Below, one piece after another: positions 50,496 through 59,107 of a stretch of DNA of 64,000 nucleotides. The stretch spans positions 1 to 64,000 of the forward strand of contig NZNS01000005.1 of the NCBI GenBank assembly GCA_002694985.1, read 5' to 3'. Under the pieces are notes generated by a model. That model had not been told where the DNA came from. It worked only from the letters and a program-made list of their open reading frames with translations, and did no database searches. Source of the DNA: Parvibaculum sp. GTDB taxonomy: Bacteria > Pseudomonadota > Alphaproteobacteria > Parvibaculales > Parvibaculaceae. The position numbers and the translations under genes were made by a program. Position 1 is the stretch's first letter, and the number at the start of each line of letters is the position of its first letter.

Positions 50496-51698
50496 TCAGA
50501 CCCCGTGTGCACCCACGATGGTGACCGAGCAGATATTCTGCGATGGAGCGCCGCCGAGATTGTGAGTCATGCCAATCTTCGGGTTTGCGAGTTGGCGCTC
50601 GCCTGCCCGGCCCTGAAGCTGGAGATACATCTCATAGGCCATCCGAAGACCGGAAGCGCCAATGGGATGACCGAAGCACTTCAGGCCACCATCGATCTGA
50701 CATGGAACCTTGCCATCCGCATCATAGAAGCCGTCCATGACGTCTTTGACCGCGCCACCCTCAGGTGAGATGAAGAGGTCTTCCATGGTCACGAGTTCGG
50801 TGATCGAGAAACAGTCATGCACTTCCATCATGCTGACCTGCTCGCGCGGATTATCGATACCCGCTTCCTTGTAGGCCTTTTTGGCGGCAATGCGGGCGGT
50901 ATGGAAATAGCTCCCATCCCAGCTGTTGTGCTGGCTTTCAAGCCCGTTCGACACCGAAAGCTGCATGGCTTTCACGGTCACGATGTCCTTCTTGCCCATT
51001 GCCTTGGCAATTTCCGGCGTAGTGACAATGGCGGCCGCCGCACCGTCCGACACACCGCAGCAATCGAACAGACCGAGAGGCTCGGCAATCATCGGTGCCC
51101 CCATGACCTGAGCCTCGGTCACCTCATTGCGCAGATGAGCCTTCGGGTTCTTGGCGCCGTTCGCGTGGCTCTTGACCGACACATGCGCAATGGCGCGCTT
51201 GAGGTCATCCTTGTTCACGCCATGCTTCGCGCGATAGGCGGAAGCAAGCTGGGCGAAATTGCCCGGAGCGGAACCCGAGGGCGACCACTGCGGATTGAGC
51301 GTTCCCATATTTCCGACCGGAAGACCGCCATAGCCTGTGTCCTTGAGCTTCTCGACACCAACCGCAAGAGCGATGTCCGCCGCTCCCGAGGCCACCGCGT
51401 AAACCGCGCCCCGAAGCGCTTCCGAGCCCGAAGCGCAGAAGTTTTCAACACGCGTCACGGCAATATTGGGAAGACGAAGAGCAAGCGAAAGCGGGGTACC
51501 TCCCTTGCCTGTTCCGATATCGTCGATATGGGTGGAAAACCATGCGGCATCCAGTTGCGTCGGCTCGATGCCCGCATCCTGCATGGCCTCGAGATAGGCT
51601 TCCACCATGAGTTCTTCAGGGCCGGCGTCCCAGCGTTCGCCGAACTTAGAGCAACCCATGCCGAGGATCGCGACCTTGTCCTTGATACCTGCTGCCAT
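50496..51698 (-). CDS. SCP2-type thiolase
   Basis: The protein has 400 residues with GGAGGAAC upstream of the ATG. The nucleophile is C88 in VENFCASGSEALRGA, and the C-terminal pair is in GGLKCFGHPIGASGLRM. EVHDCFSITELVTMEDL and GGAPSQN are hallmarks of the SCP-x/lipid-transfer thiolases and of thiolase-like aldolases such as Ltp2. It lies 12 bases after a gene for an HMGS-like/DUF35 fusion. In archaea and in steroid degraders such a thiolase works in complex with a DUF35 protein. The reaction could be acetyl-CoA condensation or retro-aldol or thiolytic cleavage. Confidence 0.88.
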   Translation of the reverse strand: MAAGIKDKVAILGMGCSKFGERWDAGPEELMVEAYLEAMQDAGIEPTQLDAAWFSTHIDDIGTGKGGTPLSLALRLPNIAVTRVENFCASGSEALRGAVYAVASGAADIALAVGVEKLKDTGYGGLPVGNMGTLNPQWSPSGSAPGNFAQLASAYRAKHGVNKDDLKRAIAHVSVKSHANGAKNPKAHLRNEVTEAQVMGAPMIAEPLGLFDCCGVSDGAAAAIVTTPEIAKAMGKKDIVTVKAMQLSVSNGLESQHNSWDGSYFHTARIAAKKAYKEAGIDNPREQVSMMEVHDCFSITELVTMEDLFISPEGGAVKDVMDGFYDADGKVPCQIDGGLKCFGHPIGASGLRMAYEMYLQLQGRAGERQLANPKIGMTHNLGGAPSQNICSVTIVGAHGV

Positions 51699-51710
51699 GT
51701 TCGTTCCTCC

Positions 51711-53219
51711 TTATTCGGCCGCCTGGCCCGTTTGTGATTTTGCCGAGCTCGAAACAACCGGAACCGCCTTCCAGAAATAGCGGCGGAAACCGCGCTTTTC
51801 ATCGAACTCCTTGATCCGGAATACGAGCTTCACTTCCATGCCGGATTCGACCGTTCCAGCCTCGACGTCGGTGAAATCCATCATGATCCGCCCGCCTTCT
51901 TCAAACACCACCATGCCATAGTGGTTGGGCGGATTCATGCTGAAGGACAGGAAGTCCGCCGACCAGGAGAGGATCTTGGCCTTCTTCTCGGCAAACTTGT
52001 ACGGCTCCTGCGTGTCAACCGTGTGCTTGTTCGGATTGACCGAGATACGTGAGCGCGGGAACTGGACGACACCTGTCTCGGTGCAACGTCCCCCCACAAG
52101 CCCCATCAGCATGTCTTCGTTGCGGTAGAGCGTGGTGAGCGCGGTTTTCTTGTCCTGCTCGGCGCGCATGCCGCGTTCCCACTCGATCAAACCGTTGAAG
52201 GTGAGGAACTTCATGTAGTTCGTCTCTTCGGTCCGCTCTGCAAGGGAGCCGACGATGCCACGCTTGCTTGCCTGGCTCGAAAGCTTGTCCGTCACCTCGA
52301 AAACCAGCGCATCACAGCCGCCACCAAAATGGAGCACCATCAGCTTGTCACCGGGCTTTGCCTCGGTCTGCAGCGTATGGACCAGCATGACGAGAGAATG
52401 CGCCGCTCCGGTTTCGCCGCAATTGGCCGCAAGCGTATCTCGAACCGCCTCGGGATCGATGCCCGACCGCTTGGCCAGCTGCTGGGTAAACTTCGTGCCG
52501 AAGCTACACGGAAGAATGAAATGCTTGATATCACCGGCACTTGCACCGGATTTCTCAAGTGCTGCCTCGATGGCCTTGGGAACGATCTTCGCGAACCCTT
52601 CATCGCGAATCCAGCGCTCTTCCCAGTTGTAGTCGAACTCTTCTGTGTCACCCCGGAAGTGGTCGACAAAATCTATCGTCAGGCTCGCACCCCCGAGATA
52701 GGCGGCAATGATATTATCGGTGCCGACGGCCACGGCGGCAGCGCCGTCGCCGAAATCAAGCTCCTGCGCCGTCACGGCCTTTGTTTTGCGGTGATCGGAT
52801 GCGAGGACAAGCGCATTCTTGGCCTCCCCCGCCTTGGCCGCCGAAAGTGCCTGCATGAGCGCCGAGGTGCCGGCCCGTTGCGTGGATGCGACATCGACCG
52901 CCCGGACGCTCTCTTCGAGCGTAAGGGCCGCCGCAATGATGCCGCTATTCAAACGGTCCTTGAAGGGCATTGTCGTGGAGCCGAAATAGAGCGCGTCCAC
53001 ATGGCTCCGGTCGTCATCGGGCCCGAGCAGATCACGGGCGGCCTCAACCGCCATCGTGACTGAGTCCTCGTCCCAATTTGCCATCGACCGTTCACCCTTC
53101 CCCTTTCCGAGGAAGTTTGGCGCAACCCAGGCATTTGCCTGGGTGATGGATTTCCGCTGAAGCCTGAGGCGCGGGATATAACCGCCGAAAGCGGTCAACC
53201 CCACCATTTGCTGGGCCAT
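51711..53219 (-). CDS. HMG-CoA-synthase-like/DUF35 OB-fold fusion protein
   Basis: The protein has 502 residues. Residues 1-340 are a thiolase-fold HMG-CoA-synthase-like domain (FGGYIPRLRLQR, LYFGSTTMPFKDR, LDFGDGAAAVAVG, GIDPEAVRDTLAANCGETGAAHS, LMVLHFGGGCDALVFEV). From about residue 370 a DUF35 OB-fold follows (RCTETGVVQFPRSRISVN, YGMVVFEEGGRIMMDFTDV). The catalytic cysteine region of HMGS reads VASTQRAGTSAL at 111-121, without cysteine, and the zinc-ribbon of DUF35 has only one cysteine. It is therefore unlikely to be an active synthase and probably serves as a scaffold or substrate-channel partner of the thiolase. Confidence 0.85.
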   Translation of the reverse strand: MAQQMVGLTAFGGYIPRLRLQRKSITQANAWVAPNFLGKGKGERSMANWDEDSVTMAVEAARDLLGPDDDRSHVDALYFGSTTMPFKDRLNSGIIAAALTLEESVRAVDVASTQRAGTSALMQALSAAKAGEAKNALVLASDHRKTKAVTAQELDFGDGAAAVAVGTDNIIAAYLGGASLTIDFVDHFRGDTEEFDYNWEERWIRDEGFAKIVPKAIEAALEKSGASAGDIKHFILPCSFGTKFTQQLAKRSGIDPEAVRDTLAANCGETGAAHSLVMLVHTLQTEAKPGDKLMVLHFGGGCDALVFEVTDKLSSQASKRGIVGSLAERTEETNYMKFLTFNGLIEWERGMRAEQDKKTALTTLYRNEDMLMGLVGGRCTETGVVQFPRSRISVNPNKHTVDTQEPYKFAEKKAKILSWSADFLSFSMNPPNHYGMVVFEEGGRIMMDFTDVEAGTVESGMEVKLVFRIKEFDEKRGFRRYFWKAVPVVSSSAKSQTGQAAE

Positions 53220-53229
53220 TCGTCTCCCT

Positions 53230-53276
53230 TTCCGAACCGTCTGTTATTGTTCTCGAGAGTTTACAGACGTTCGGAA
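53230..53276 (-). promoter_or_regulatory. Long dyad upstream of the HMGS-like/thiolase operon
   Basis: TTCCGAACCGTCTGT (53230-53244) and ACAGACGTTCGGAA (53263-53276) are inverted repeats with one extra base, and the spacer itself centres on the palindrome TCTCGAGA (53251-53258). The element ends 11 bases before the start codon. It could be a dimer-of-dimers operator (TetR type) or an RNA hairpin just before the ribosome-binding site. Confidence 0.5.
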
Positions 53277-53335
53277 GGTCTCGACAACCACCACAAAGCG
53301 GGGTGAAAAATGCTCAATCTGCCGCTGCGTCAGAT

Positions 53336-54616
53336 TCAGCCCTCGACGACAAAGCAGGCGATCTGGCGTCGCTCAAGTTGCTTGCAGACCGATCTGGCGT
53401 CCGCGATTTCAGCAAATGCGCCAGCTTGCAAGCGGTAGAATACACCTTTGACTCCCAGATCCGCGCGCTGAATTGCCGGCGCGGTGGGACCGAGAACGGG
53501 CTTCGCATCGGTTGGCAATTCATTCCATGCCTGCCTTGCCAACGCCTCATCACGAAACGCGCCGAGCTGGACGCGATAACGTGCCTTTTCTCCTGTAGCG
53601 CTAGCAGGCGCAATTTCGGCGAGTGGGAGAGGTCTTTTTCCCGGCGATGTCTCAGCGGGACGCAGCGAGCCGGTTACCAGTTCGTCCGATGGCACCTTGC
53701 CCTCCTCCGCCCCAACGTCCCGTTTGGTTTCTTCGCTGGTAAAGCGCGTTGCGGTTGTACGCCAACCGCCAATGCTGGCGACGCGAATGACCTGTCCCCG
53801 CTCCTGTCCGGAAGCAGCAGTCTGAAACGGCGACAAGGTGGCGGGAACAACGCGAGGAGAAGCAACGGTTTCAGGTTCCGATTTATCCGCAGCGGCAAGC
53901 TGGGGAGAAATGGCATCGAGTTTGATTTCCGCAAGCTCGAACTCGGGATCGAGTTCAAGCGCGAGCGTCAAATCATTAGCCGCCAGATCGAGCTTGCCTT
54001 CCTGTTCCAAAGAAAGCGCCCGCCCGAACAGCGGCAGTTTGCGGTCCCGGCCTGTCATGTTGTCAATAGCGGCCGTGTAGTGGTTGATAGCGCCCTCATA
54101 GTCGCCGCGCCGCCGCTCAAGATTGGCGAGGTTGTGATAAGCAGCCGCATATGCCGGATTGAGACGCACAGCTTCGAGATAATCGCGCTCGGCCTCCCTC
54201 AGCTTCCCTGTATTCGCGAGTGCTATACCGCGATTGTAATATGCCTTCGGCAACACCTTCTCCGGCAGAACGCCGCTGCTTATGGCCGCTGTATAGTCCT
54301 CAATTGCCGCGCTCTGCTGCCCGATCTTCTGGAACGCGACGCCACGATGATGATGGGCAATCGCGCGCCCCTCATCTGTCAGGCCGCCACTATCGAGAGC
54401 AGTGGAAAATTGCATCGCAGCCTGATCGTAAAGCCCCCGGTCGATGTAATCGACACCAGTTGCCATCAGCGCTTGCGCATCAACCGCCGCGCTGTCCGCG
54501 CGAACCGGAGCCGATGCAGCGTGAAGAGCAATGGCAAAGGTCGCAACAAGCATCGCAGCCACCACGCATCTCCGCGCCATGGCCCCCAAGCCTTTTGCTC
54601 CGATTAGACGCCGCAT
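53336..54616 (-). CDS. Exported TPR protein with C-terminal SPOR domain
   Basis: The protein has 426 residues from the ATG at 54616 (GAGGAGG upstream). A signal peptide (ends PVRADS) precedes about five TPR units between residues 45 and 210 (AMQFSTALDSGGL, AHHHRGVAFQKIGQQSAAIEDY, AYYNRGIALANTGKLREAERDY, YHNLANLERRRGDYEGAINHY). A disordered linker leads to a SPOR domain with two RVQLGAF/RLQAGAF motifs near the C-terminus. SPOR domains bind denuded peptidoglycan at septa, so it is probably a periplasmic division or envelope scaffold. Confidence 0.85.
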   Translation of the reverse strand: MRRLIGAKGLGAMARRCVVAAMLVATFAIALHAASAPVRADSAAVDAQALMATGVDYIDRGLYDQAAMQFSTALDSGGLTDEGRAIAHHHRGVAFQKIGQQSAAIEDYTAAISSGVLPEKVLPKAYYNRGIALANTGKLREAERDYLEAVRLNPAYAAAYHNLANLERRRGDYEGAINHYTAAIDNMTGRDRKLPLFGRALSLEQEGKLDLAANDLTLALELDPEFELAEIKLDAISPQLAAADKSEPETVASPRVVPATLSPFQTAASGQERGQVIRVASIGGWRTTATRFTSEETKRDVGAEEGKVPSDELVTGSLRPAETSPGKRPLPLAEIAPASATGEKARYRVQLGAFRDEALARQAWNELPTDAKPVLGPTAPAIQRADLGVKGVFYRLQAGAFAEIADARSVCKQLERRQIACFVVEG

Positions 54617-54771
54617 CAACCGGCCCTCCTCGAAAGGCGACAGCGATAAAACACATCTAAATCTATCATGGGCTGACAAGCGCCCGCGCTGAAAGGGGAT
54701 TTGTTAAATTAAATCAATAGATTACATCATAACGGCCCAAGCGTGATGCTGGGCAAAATCGCGAATCGCGC

Positions 54772-56595
54772 TTATTCAACCGTCACCGATTTAGCTAGGT
54801 TGCGCGGCTGGTCGACATCAGTGCCCTTTGAGACAGCCGTGTGATAGGCGAGAAGCTGCACCGGAATTGCATTGACGATAGGGGCGATAAGCGGATCGAC
54901 GGCAGGCACCTCGATTGTTGCCCAGAGCCCCTCGCTCGCCCGCTTTATACCTTCCCTGTCGGCGATGAGAACGACATGCCCGCCTCTGGCGATCACTTCC
55001 TGCATGTTCGAAATGGTCTTCTCGAACAGACTATCTACGGGCGAGATCACGACGACCGGAACTTCTTCGTCGATAAGGGCGATGGGCCCGTGCTTGAGTT
55101 CTCCTGCGGCATAGCCTTCCGCGTGGATATAAGAAATTTCCTTGAGCTTCAGCGCGCCTTCGAGAGCGATAGGATAGTTATGCCCGCGGCCGAGATAGAG
55201 CACATCCCGCGCTTTGGCGAGATCGGCGCTCAACGTCTGAATATGCTCGTCGCTTCCAAGCGCCTCCGCGATGTGCCGGGGCACCTCTAGCAAGGTGCGC
55301 ACAAGACGGCTCTCGTCCGCTGTTGCAACAGTACCGCGCACAAGTCCCGTCCGCACAGCAAGAATGGCAAGAGTTGTGAGCTGGCAGGTGAACGCCTTGG
55401 TCGAAGCGACACCGATTTCCGGTCCGGCGAAAGTCGGCATGATCACATCGGAAGCGCGCGCAATCGAGGACTCAGTTACGTTCACGACCGAGAGAATTTT
55501 CTGGCCCTGCTCTTTGCAATACTGGAGTGCGGCAAGCGTATCCGCCGTTTCGCCGGACTGCGAAATGAAGATGGCAAGTCCGCCGTCAGGAAGTGCAGCT
55601 TCGCGGTAGCGAAACTCCGAGGCGATATCGACCTCGACAGACACCCGGGCATATTTTTCGAACCAGTATTTGGCGACAAGCCCTGCATAGTAAGCGGTTC
55701 CGCAAGCGATGATGGTGACGCGCGGCACCGAGGCAAGATCCACCGGCAACGCAATATCCCGCAACTTGTCGTTCAGCGGATCGATATATTCCGACAATGT
55801 ATGAGCGATCACCTCTGGTTGCTCGAAGATTTCCTTCGCCATGAAGTGTCGGTGATTGCCCTTGTCGACAAGCGCTGCCGAAACATCCGTGATCTTGACG
55901 GCCCGCTTGACGTCATGGCCGTCCGCGTCGCGTATGGTCGCGCTGTTACGCGTGATCTCGACCCTGTCCCCCTCTTCGAGGAAGGTGACGCGGTTCGTCA
56001 TCGGCGCGAGAGCGAAGGCGTCGGAACCGAGATACATCGCATCGACGCCGTAGCCGACGGCAAGCGGGCTGCCACGCCGGGCGCCGATCATGAGATCTTC
56101 TTCATCACGGAAGATGATCCCGAGGGCGAAAGCGCCCTCAAGTTCGGCAATCGCTTTCGCCGCCGCCTCGCGAGGTGATGACCCTGCATCGAGATAATGC
56201 GTCACGAGATGCGCGATGACTTCGCTATCCGTCTCCGTCACGAAGACAGCACCGTCACCTGCAAGCCGTTCCCGCAGTTCCCGGAAGTTCTCGATAATGC
56301 CATTGTGAACGATAGCCACGCGATCCGTCGCATGAGGATGTGCGTTGCGCTCCGTCGGCGCGCCATGTGTAGCCCAGCGGGTGTGACCAATGCCGATGGT
56401 GCCCTCGAGCGGAGAAGCTTCGAGGGCCTTTTCCAGATTGAAAAGTTTACCTTCAGCACGCTTGCGCTCGATTTTACCATGGGAAAGCGTAGCGATGCCC
56501 GCGCTGTCATAGCCGCGATATTCAAGACGCTTGAGCGCCTCAAGGATAACCGGAGCAACGGGCTCCGTTCCGATGATTCCAACAATACCGCACAT
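54772..56595 (-). CDS. glmS: Glutamine--fructose-6-phosphate aminotransferase (isomerising)
   Basis: The protein has 607 residues, the normal length. The glutaminase domain starts with catalytic C2 (MCGIVGIIG) and has GIGHTRWATHGAPTERNAHPH and HNGIIENFRELR. Two SIS domains have ISQSGETADTLAAL and LGRGHNYPIALEGALKLKEISYIHAEGYAAGELKHGPIALI-type sugar-phosphate loops, ending in PRNLAKSVTVE. It makes glucosamine-6-phosphate from fructose-6-phosphate and glutamine, the first step to UDP-GlcNAc. It begins two bases after the glmU stop and so is coupled to it. No glmS ribozyme is expected or seen. Confidence 0.98.
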   Translation of the reverse strand: MCGIVGIIGTEPVAPVILEALKRLEYRGYDSAGIATLSHGKIERKRAEGKLFNLEKALEASPLEGTIGIGHTRWATHGAPTERNAHPHATDRVAIVHNGIIENFRELRERLAGDGAVFVTETDSEVIAHLVTHYLDAGSSPREAAAKAIAELEGAFALGIIFRDEEDLMIGARRGSPLAVGYGVDAMYLGSDAFALAPMTNRVTFLEEGDRVEITRNSATIRDADGHDVKRAVKITDVSAALVDKGNHRHFMAKEIFEQPEVIAHTLSEYIDPLNDKLRDIALPVDLASVPRVTIIACGTAYYAGLVAKYWFEKYARVSVEVDIASEFRYREAALPDGGLAIFISQSGETADTLAALQYCKEQGQKILSVVNVTESSIARASDVIMPTFAGPEIGVASTKAFTCQLTTLAILAVRTGLVRGTVATADESRLVRTLLEVPRHIAEALGSDEHIQTLSADLAKARDVLYLGRGHNYPIALEGALKLKEISYIHAEGYAAGELKHGPIALIDEEVPVVVISPVDSLFEKTISNMQEVIARGGHVVLIADREGIKRASEGLWATIEVPAVDPLIAPIVNAIPVQLLAYHTAVSKGTDVDQPRNLAKSVTVE

Positions 56596-56597
56596 GA

Positions 56598-57959
56598 TCA
56601 GTCGCCCGAGGATGCTTTCTTGATGCTTTCGTTCTTTGCACGGAATGCTGCCGCCCAGCCGGGCTTTTCCATTTGCCGCCCACGCGCAACCGCGAGCGCG
56701 TCGGCACTGACATCCTTCGTCACGACGCTGCCGGAGCCGAGATAGGCGCCATCGCCAATCTTGACCGGCGCAACAAGCGACGAGTTAGACCCGACAAAGG
56801 CACCCGCTCCAATATCGGTGAAGAACTTATTGTAGCCATCATAGTTGCAGGTGATCGTGCCGGCACCGATATTTGCTCCCGCTCCAACCCTTGCATCGCC
56901 GATATAGGAGAGATGGTTGACCTTCGCCCCGTCCTCGATCTTTGCCTTCTTGGTCTCCACGAAATTGCCGATCTTGGCTTTCCGCCCGATCTCAGTACCC
57001 GGCCGAATGCGCGCAAACGGGCCGATATCCGCGTCTTCCGCAACCGCCGCACCTTCAAGATGCGAGAATGCCTTGATCGTCACGCCATCCGCGATATCGC
57101 AACCAGGACCAAAAACCACATTCTGTCCGACCGTCACATCCCTGCCGAGTTTCGTGTCGAAACTCAGATAGACTGTCTCAGGATCGAGGAAGGTCACACC
57201 CTTGGCCATGGCCTCGGCCCGCATACGCCGCTGCAGCGATGCCTCGGCAGATGCCAGATCGGCGCGGCTGTTTACGCCCTGTATATCCGCTTCCGGGCAG
57301 GTAACGCAGATGCAGTCTAGCCCCGCGTCCCGGCCAAGTGCGACGAGATCGGTCAGGTAATACTCGCCCTGCGCGTTGTCATTGCCCAGCCCTTCGAGAA
57401 GTTTGCCGAAATGCCCGGCAGGGACCGCCATGGGGCCGCCGAAGCAAAGGGTAGTCCGGCGCTCTCCCTCACTCGCATCCTTGTGCTCGACGATCCGCTG
57501 TACTTGATCGCCCTCGAGCAACACACGACCGTAGCCCGTCGGATCGGCAGCTTCGAAACCGAGGATAACGATGCTTCCACTTTTACGGCAGGCATCGGCC
57601 ATATTTTCGAGCGTTTCAGCACGCACAAGCGGCGTATCGCCGAAGACAACCAGAACAACGCCGTCGGAATCATGAAGCTCCGGCAAGGCAGTCCGGGCGG
57701 CATCGCCCGTACCAAGCTGCTTCTGCTGAACAACAACGGCGATATCCGGTCGTACGCTGCGGGCATAATCGGAAACCCGGTCCATATCCGGACCGACCAC
57801 CAGAACCGTCCGCGTATCGCGCTCGAAGCGCGTATTCGCGAGCACATGCCCGAGCATCGGACGGCCCGCAATTTCGTGCAGCACCTTCGGGAGGCGTGAT
57901 TTCATGCGGGTACCTTTGCCCGCCGCCAGAATGACGGTGCTGAGGGCGTTCGACGTCAT
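56598..57959 (-). CDS. glmU: Bifunctional UDP-GlcNAc pyrophosphorylase/GlcN-1-P acetyltransferase
   Basis: The protein has 453 residues. The N-terminal uridyltransferase has LAAGKGTRMKSRLPKVLHEIAGRPM, VVQQKQLGTGDAA and VLVVFGDTPLV. The C-terminal left-handed beta-helix acetyltransferase has GTEIGRKAKIGNFVETKKAKI, NHLSYIGDARVGAGANIGAGTITCNYDGYNK and the catalytic histidine of VNHLSY. It converts GlcN-1-P to UDP-GlcNAc for peptidoglycan and lipid A. It is upstream of glmS, so both ends of the route are produced together; glmM is elsewhere. Confidence 0.98.
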   Translation of the reverse strand: MTSNALSTVILAAGKGTRMKSRLPKVLHEIAGRPMLGHVLANTRFERDTRTVLVVGPDMDRVSDYARSVRPDIAVVVQQKQLGTGDAARTALPELHDSDGVVLVVFGDTPLVRAETLENMADACRKSGSIVILGFEAADPTGYGRVLLEGDQVQRIVEHKDASEGERRTTLCFGGPMAVPAGHFGKLLEGLGNDNAQGEYYLTDLVALGRDAGLDCICVTCPEADIQGVNSRADLASAEASLQRRMRAEAMAKGVTFLDPETVYLSFDTKLGRDVTVGQNVVFGPGCDIADGVTIKAFSHLEGAAVAEDADIGPFARIRPGTEIGRKAKIGNFVETKKAKIEDGAKVNHLSYIGDARVGAGANIGAGTITCNYDGYNKFFTDIGAGAFVGSNSSLVAPVKIGDGAYLGSGSVVTKDVSADALAVARGRQMEKPGWAAAFRAKNESIKKASSGD

Positions 57960-58086
57960 GGCCTCGTTCAGTCTCCGTATTGCATGATTTTCACGCGGGA
58001 ATGTGCATCGCCGACATGATCGCCGGAAATAAATTTATGTTTCGCTATGTTGCCCTGATTCATTCAGGAAGAGGTTAAGGAAAATA

Positions 58087-59073
58087 TCAGCGATTGCGCT
58101 CGCCGAGCCGTTTCTCCCAAGCCAGCGCATGGGCAACGATTTTGTCCAGCTCGTCATGGGCCGGCTGCCAGCCCAACGTCCTCTTGATCAGGCTCGGGTC
58201 CGACACGATGGATGCCGGATCGCCCGGGCGGCGAGGCGCCTGCCTGACCTCAAAGGAATGGCCCGCCGCTCTCTCGACCGCACCCAGAACATCGCGAACA
58301 GAAAAGCCATGGCCATAGCCGCAATTGGCGACAAGGCTGTCTCCGCCCTTGCGAAGATAGTGGAGCGCGGCCGTATGGGCAGCGGCAAGATCGCTCACAT
58401 GGATGTAATCGCGGATGCAGGTGCCGTCCGGCGTCGGATAATCATCACCGAAAACCTCGATATGAGACCTTTGACCGAGCGCTGTCTGACACGCAACCTT
58501 GATGAGATGTGTTGCGTTCGCTGTCGATTGTCCAACGCGGCCTTTCGGGTCTGCACCGGCCACGTTGAAGTAGCGCAGCGCCGCATAGGTCATGTCGTGA
58601 GCGGCGGCCACGTCCTGCAGCATCCATTCGGTCATGAGCTTGGAGCGCCCGTATGGCGACATTGGTTTCAGCGCGGCATCTTCGGTCGCAGGAGAAATGT
58701 CGAGCATTCCGTAGACAGCCGCGGTCGAGGAAAAGATGAAATGCCGGACACCGTTCGCCACGCACCGCTCAATGAGCGTACGCGATTTGGCCGTGTTGTT
58801 CAGGTAATATTTCAGCGGATCGCTGACGGATTCCGGGACGACGATAGAGCCCGCAAAGTGGATAACGGCCTCGACGGCATGATCTCGCAATATGCCGTCG
58901 AGCAAATCCGTGTCGGCGATATCTCCGACATGAAGCGTCGCAGCATCCTGAACCGCCCAGTCGAAACCCGTCGACAGGTTGTCGAGAATGACGACCTCCT
59001 CGCCCGCGCCGAGAAGGTCGATGACGGCATGGCTGCCTATATAGCCCGCGCCGCCGGTTACCAGAATGCTCAT
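58087..59073 (-). CDS. galE: UDP-glucose 4-epimerase
   Basis: The protein has 328 residues, an extended SDR. The NAD-binding motif is TGGAGYIGSHAVIDLL, the catalytic serine lies in FSSTAAVYG and the YxxxK motif is YGRSKLMTEWML. RYFNVAGADPKGRVGQS and GDDYPTPDGTCIRDYIHV are GalE-specific. It interconverts UDP-glucose and UDP-galactose (and possibly the GlcNAc forms) for surface polysaccharides. It starts 34 bases after cysNC, same strand, so the two may share a transcript. Confidence 0.95.
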   Translation of the reverse strand: MSILVTGGAGYIGSHAVIDLLGAGEEVVILDNLSTGFDWAVQDAATLHVGDIADTDLLDGILRDHAVEAVIHFAGSIVVPESVSDPLKYYLNNTAKSRTLIERCVANGVRHFIFSSTAAVYGMLDISPATEDAALKPMSPYGRSKLMTEWMLQDVAAAHDMTYAALRYFNVAGADPKGRVGQSTANATHLIKVACQTALGQRSHIEVFGDDYPTPDGTCIRDYIHVSDLAAAHTAALHYLRKGGDSLVANCGYGHGFSVRDVLGAVERAAGHSFEVRQAPRRPGDPASIVSDPSLIKRTLGWQPAHDELDKIVAHALAWEKRLGERNR

Positions 59074-59107
59074 GACTCACCTTGCCTGAATGGACGTACA
59101 GGCGAGC

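Noticed and set aside
53303..54607. Long plus-strand frame of 434 codons
   Set aside because: It is antisense to the TPR-SPOR gene, whose domains are clear; the plus-strand translation is Cys/Arg/Ser-rich without any recognisable pattern.
54680..54771. Possible terminator or ribozyme near glmS
   Set aside because: A weak GCCCA...TGGGC stem without a T-run is the only structure, and glmS ribozymes occur upstream of glmS in Gram-positives.
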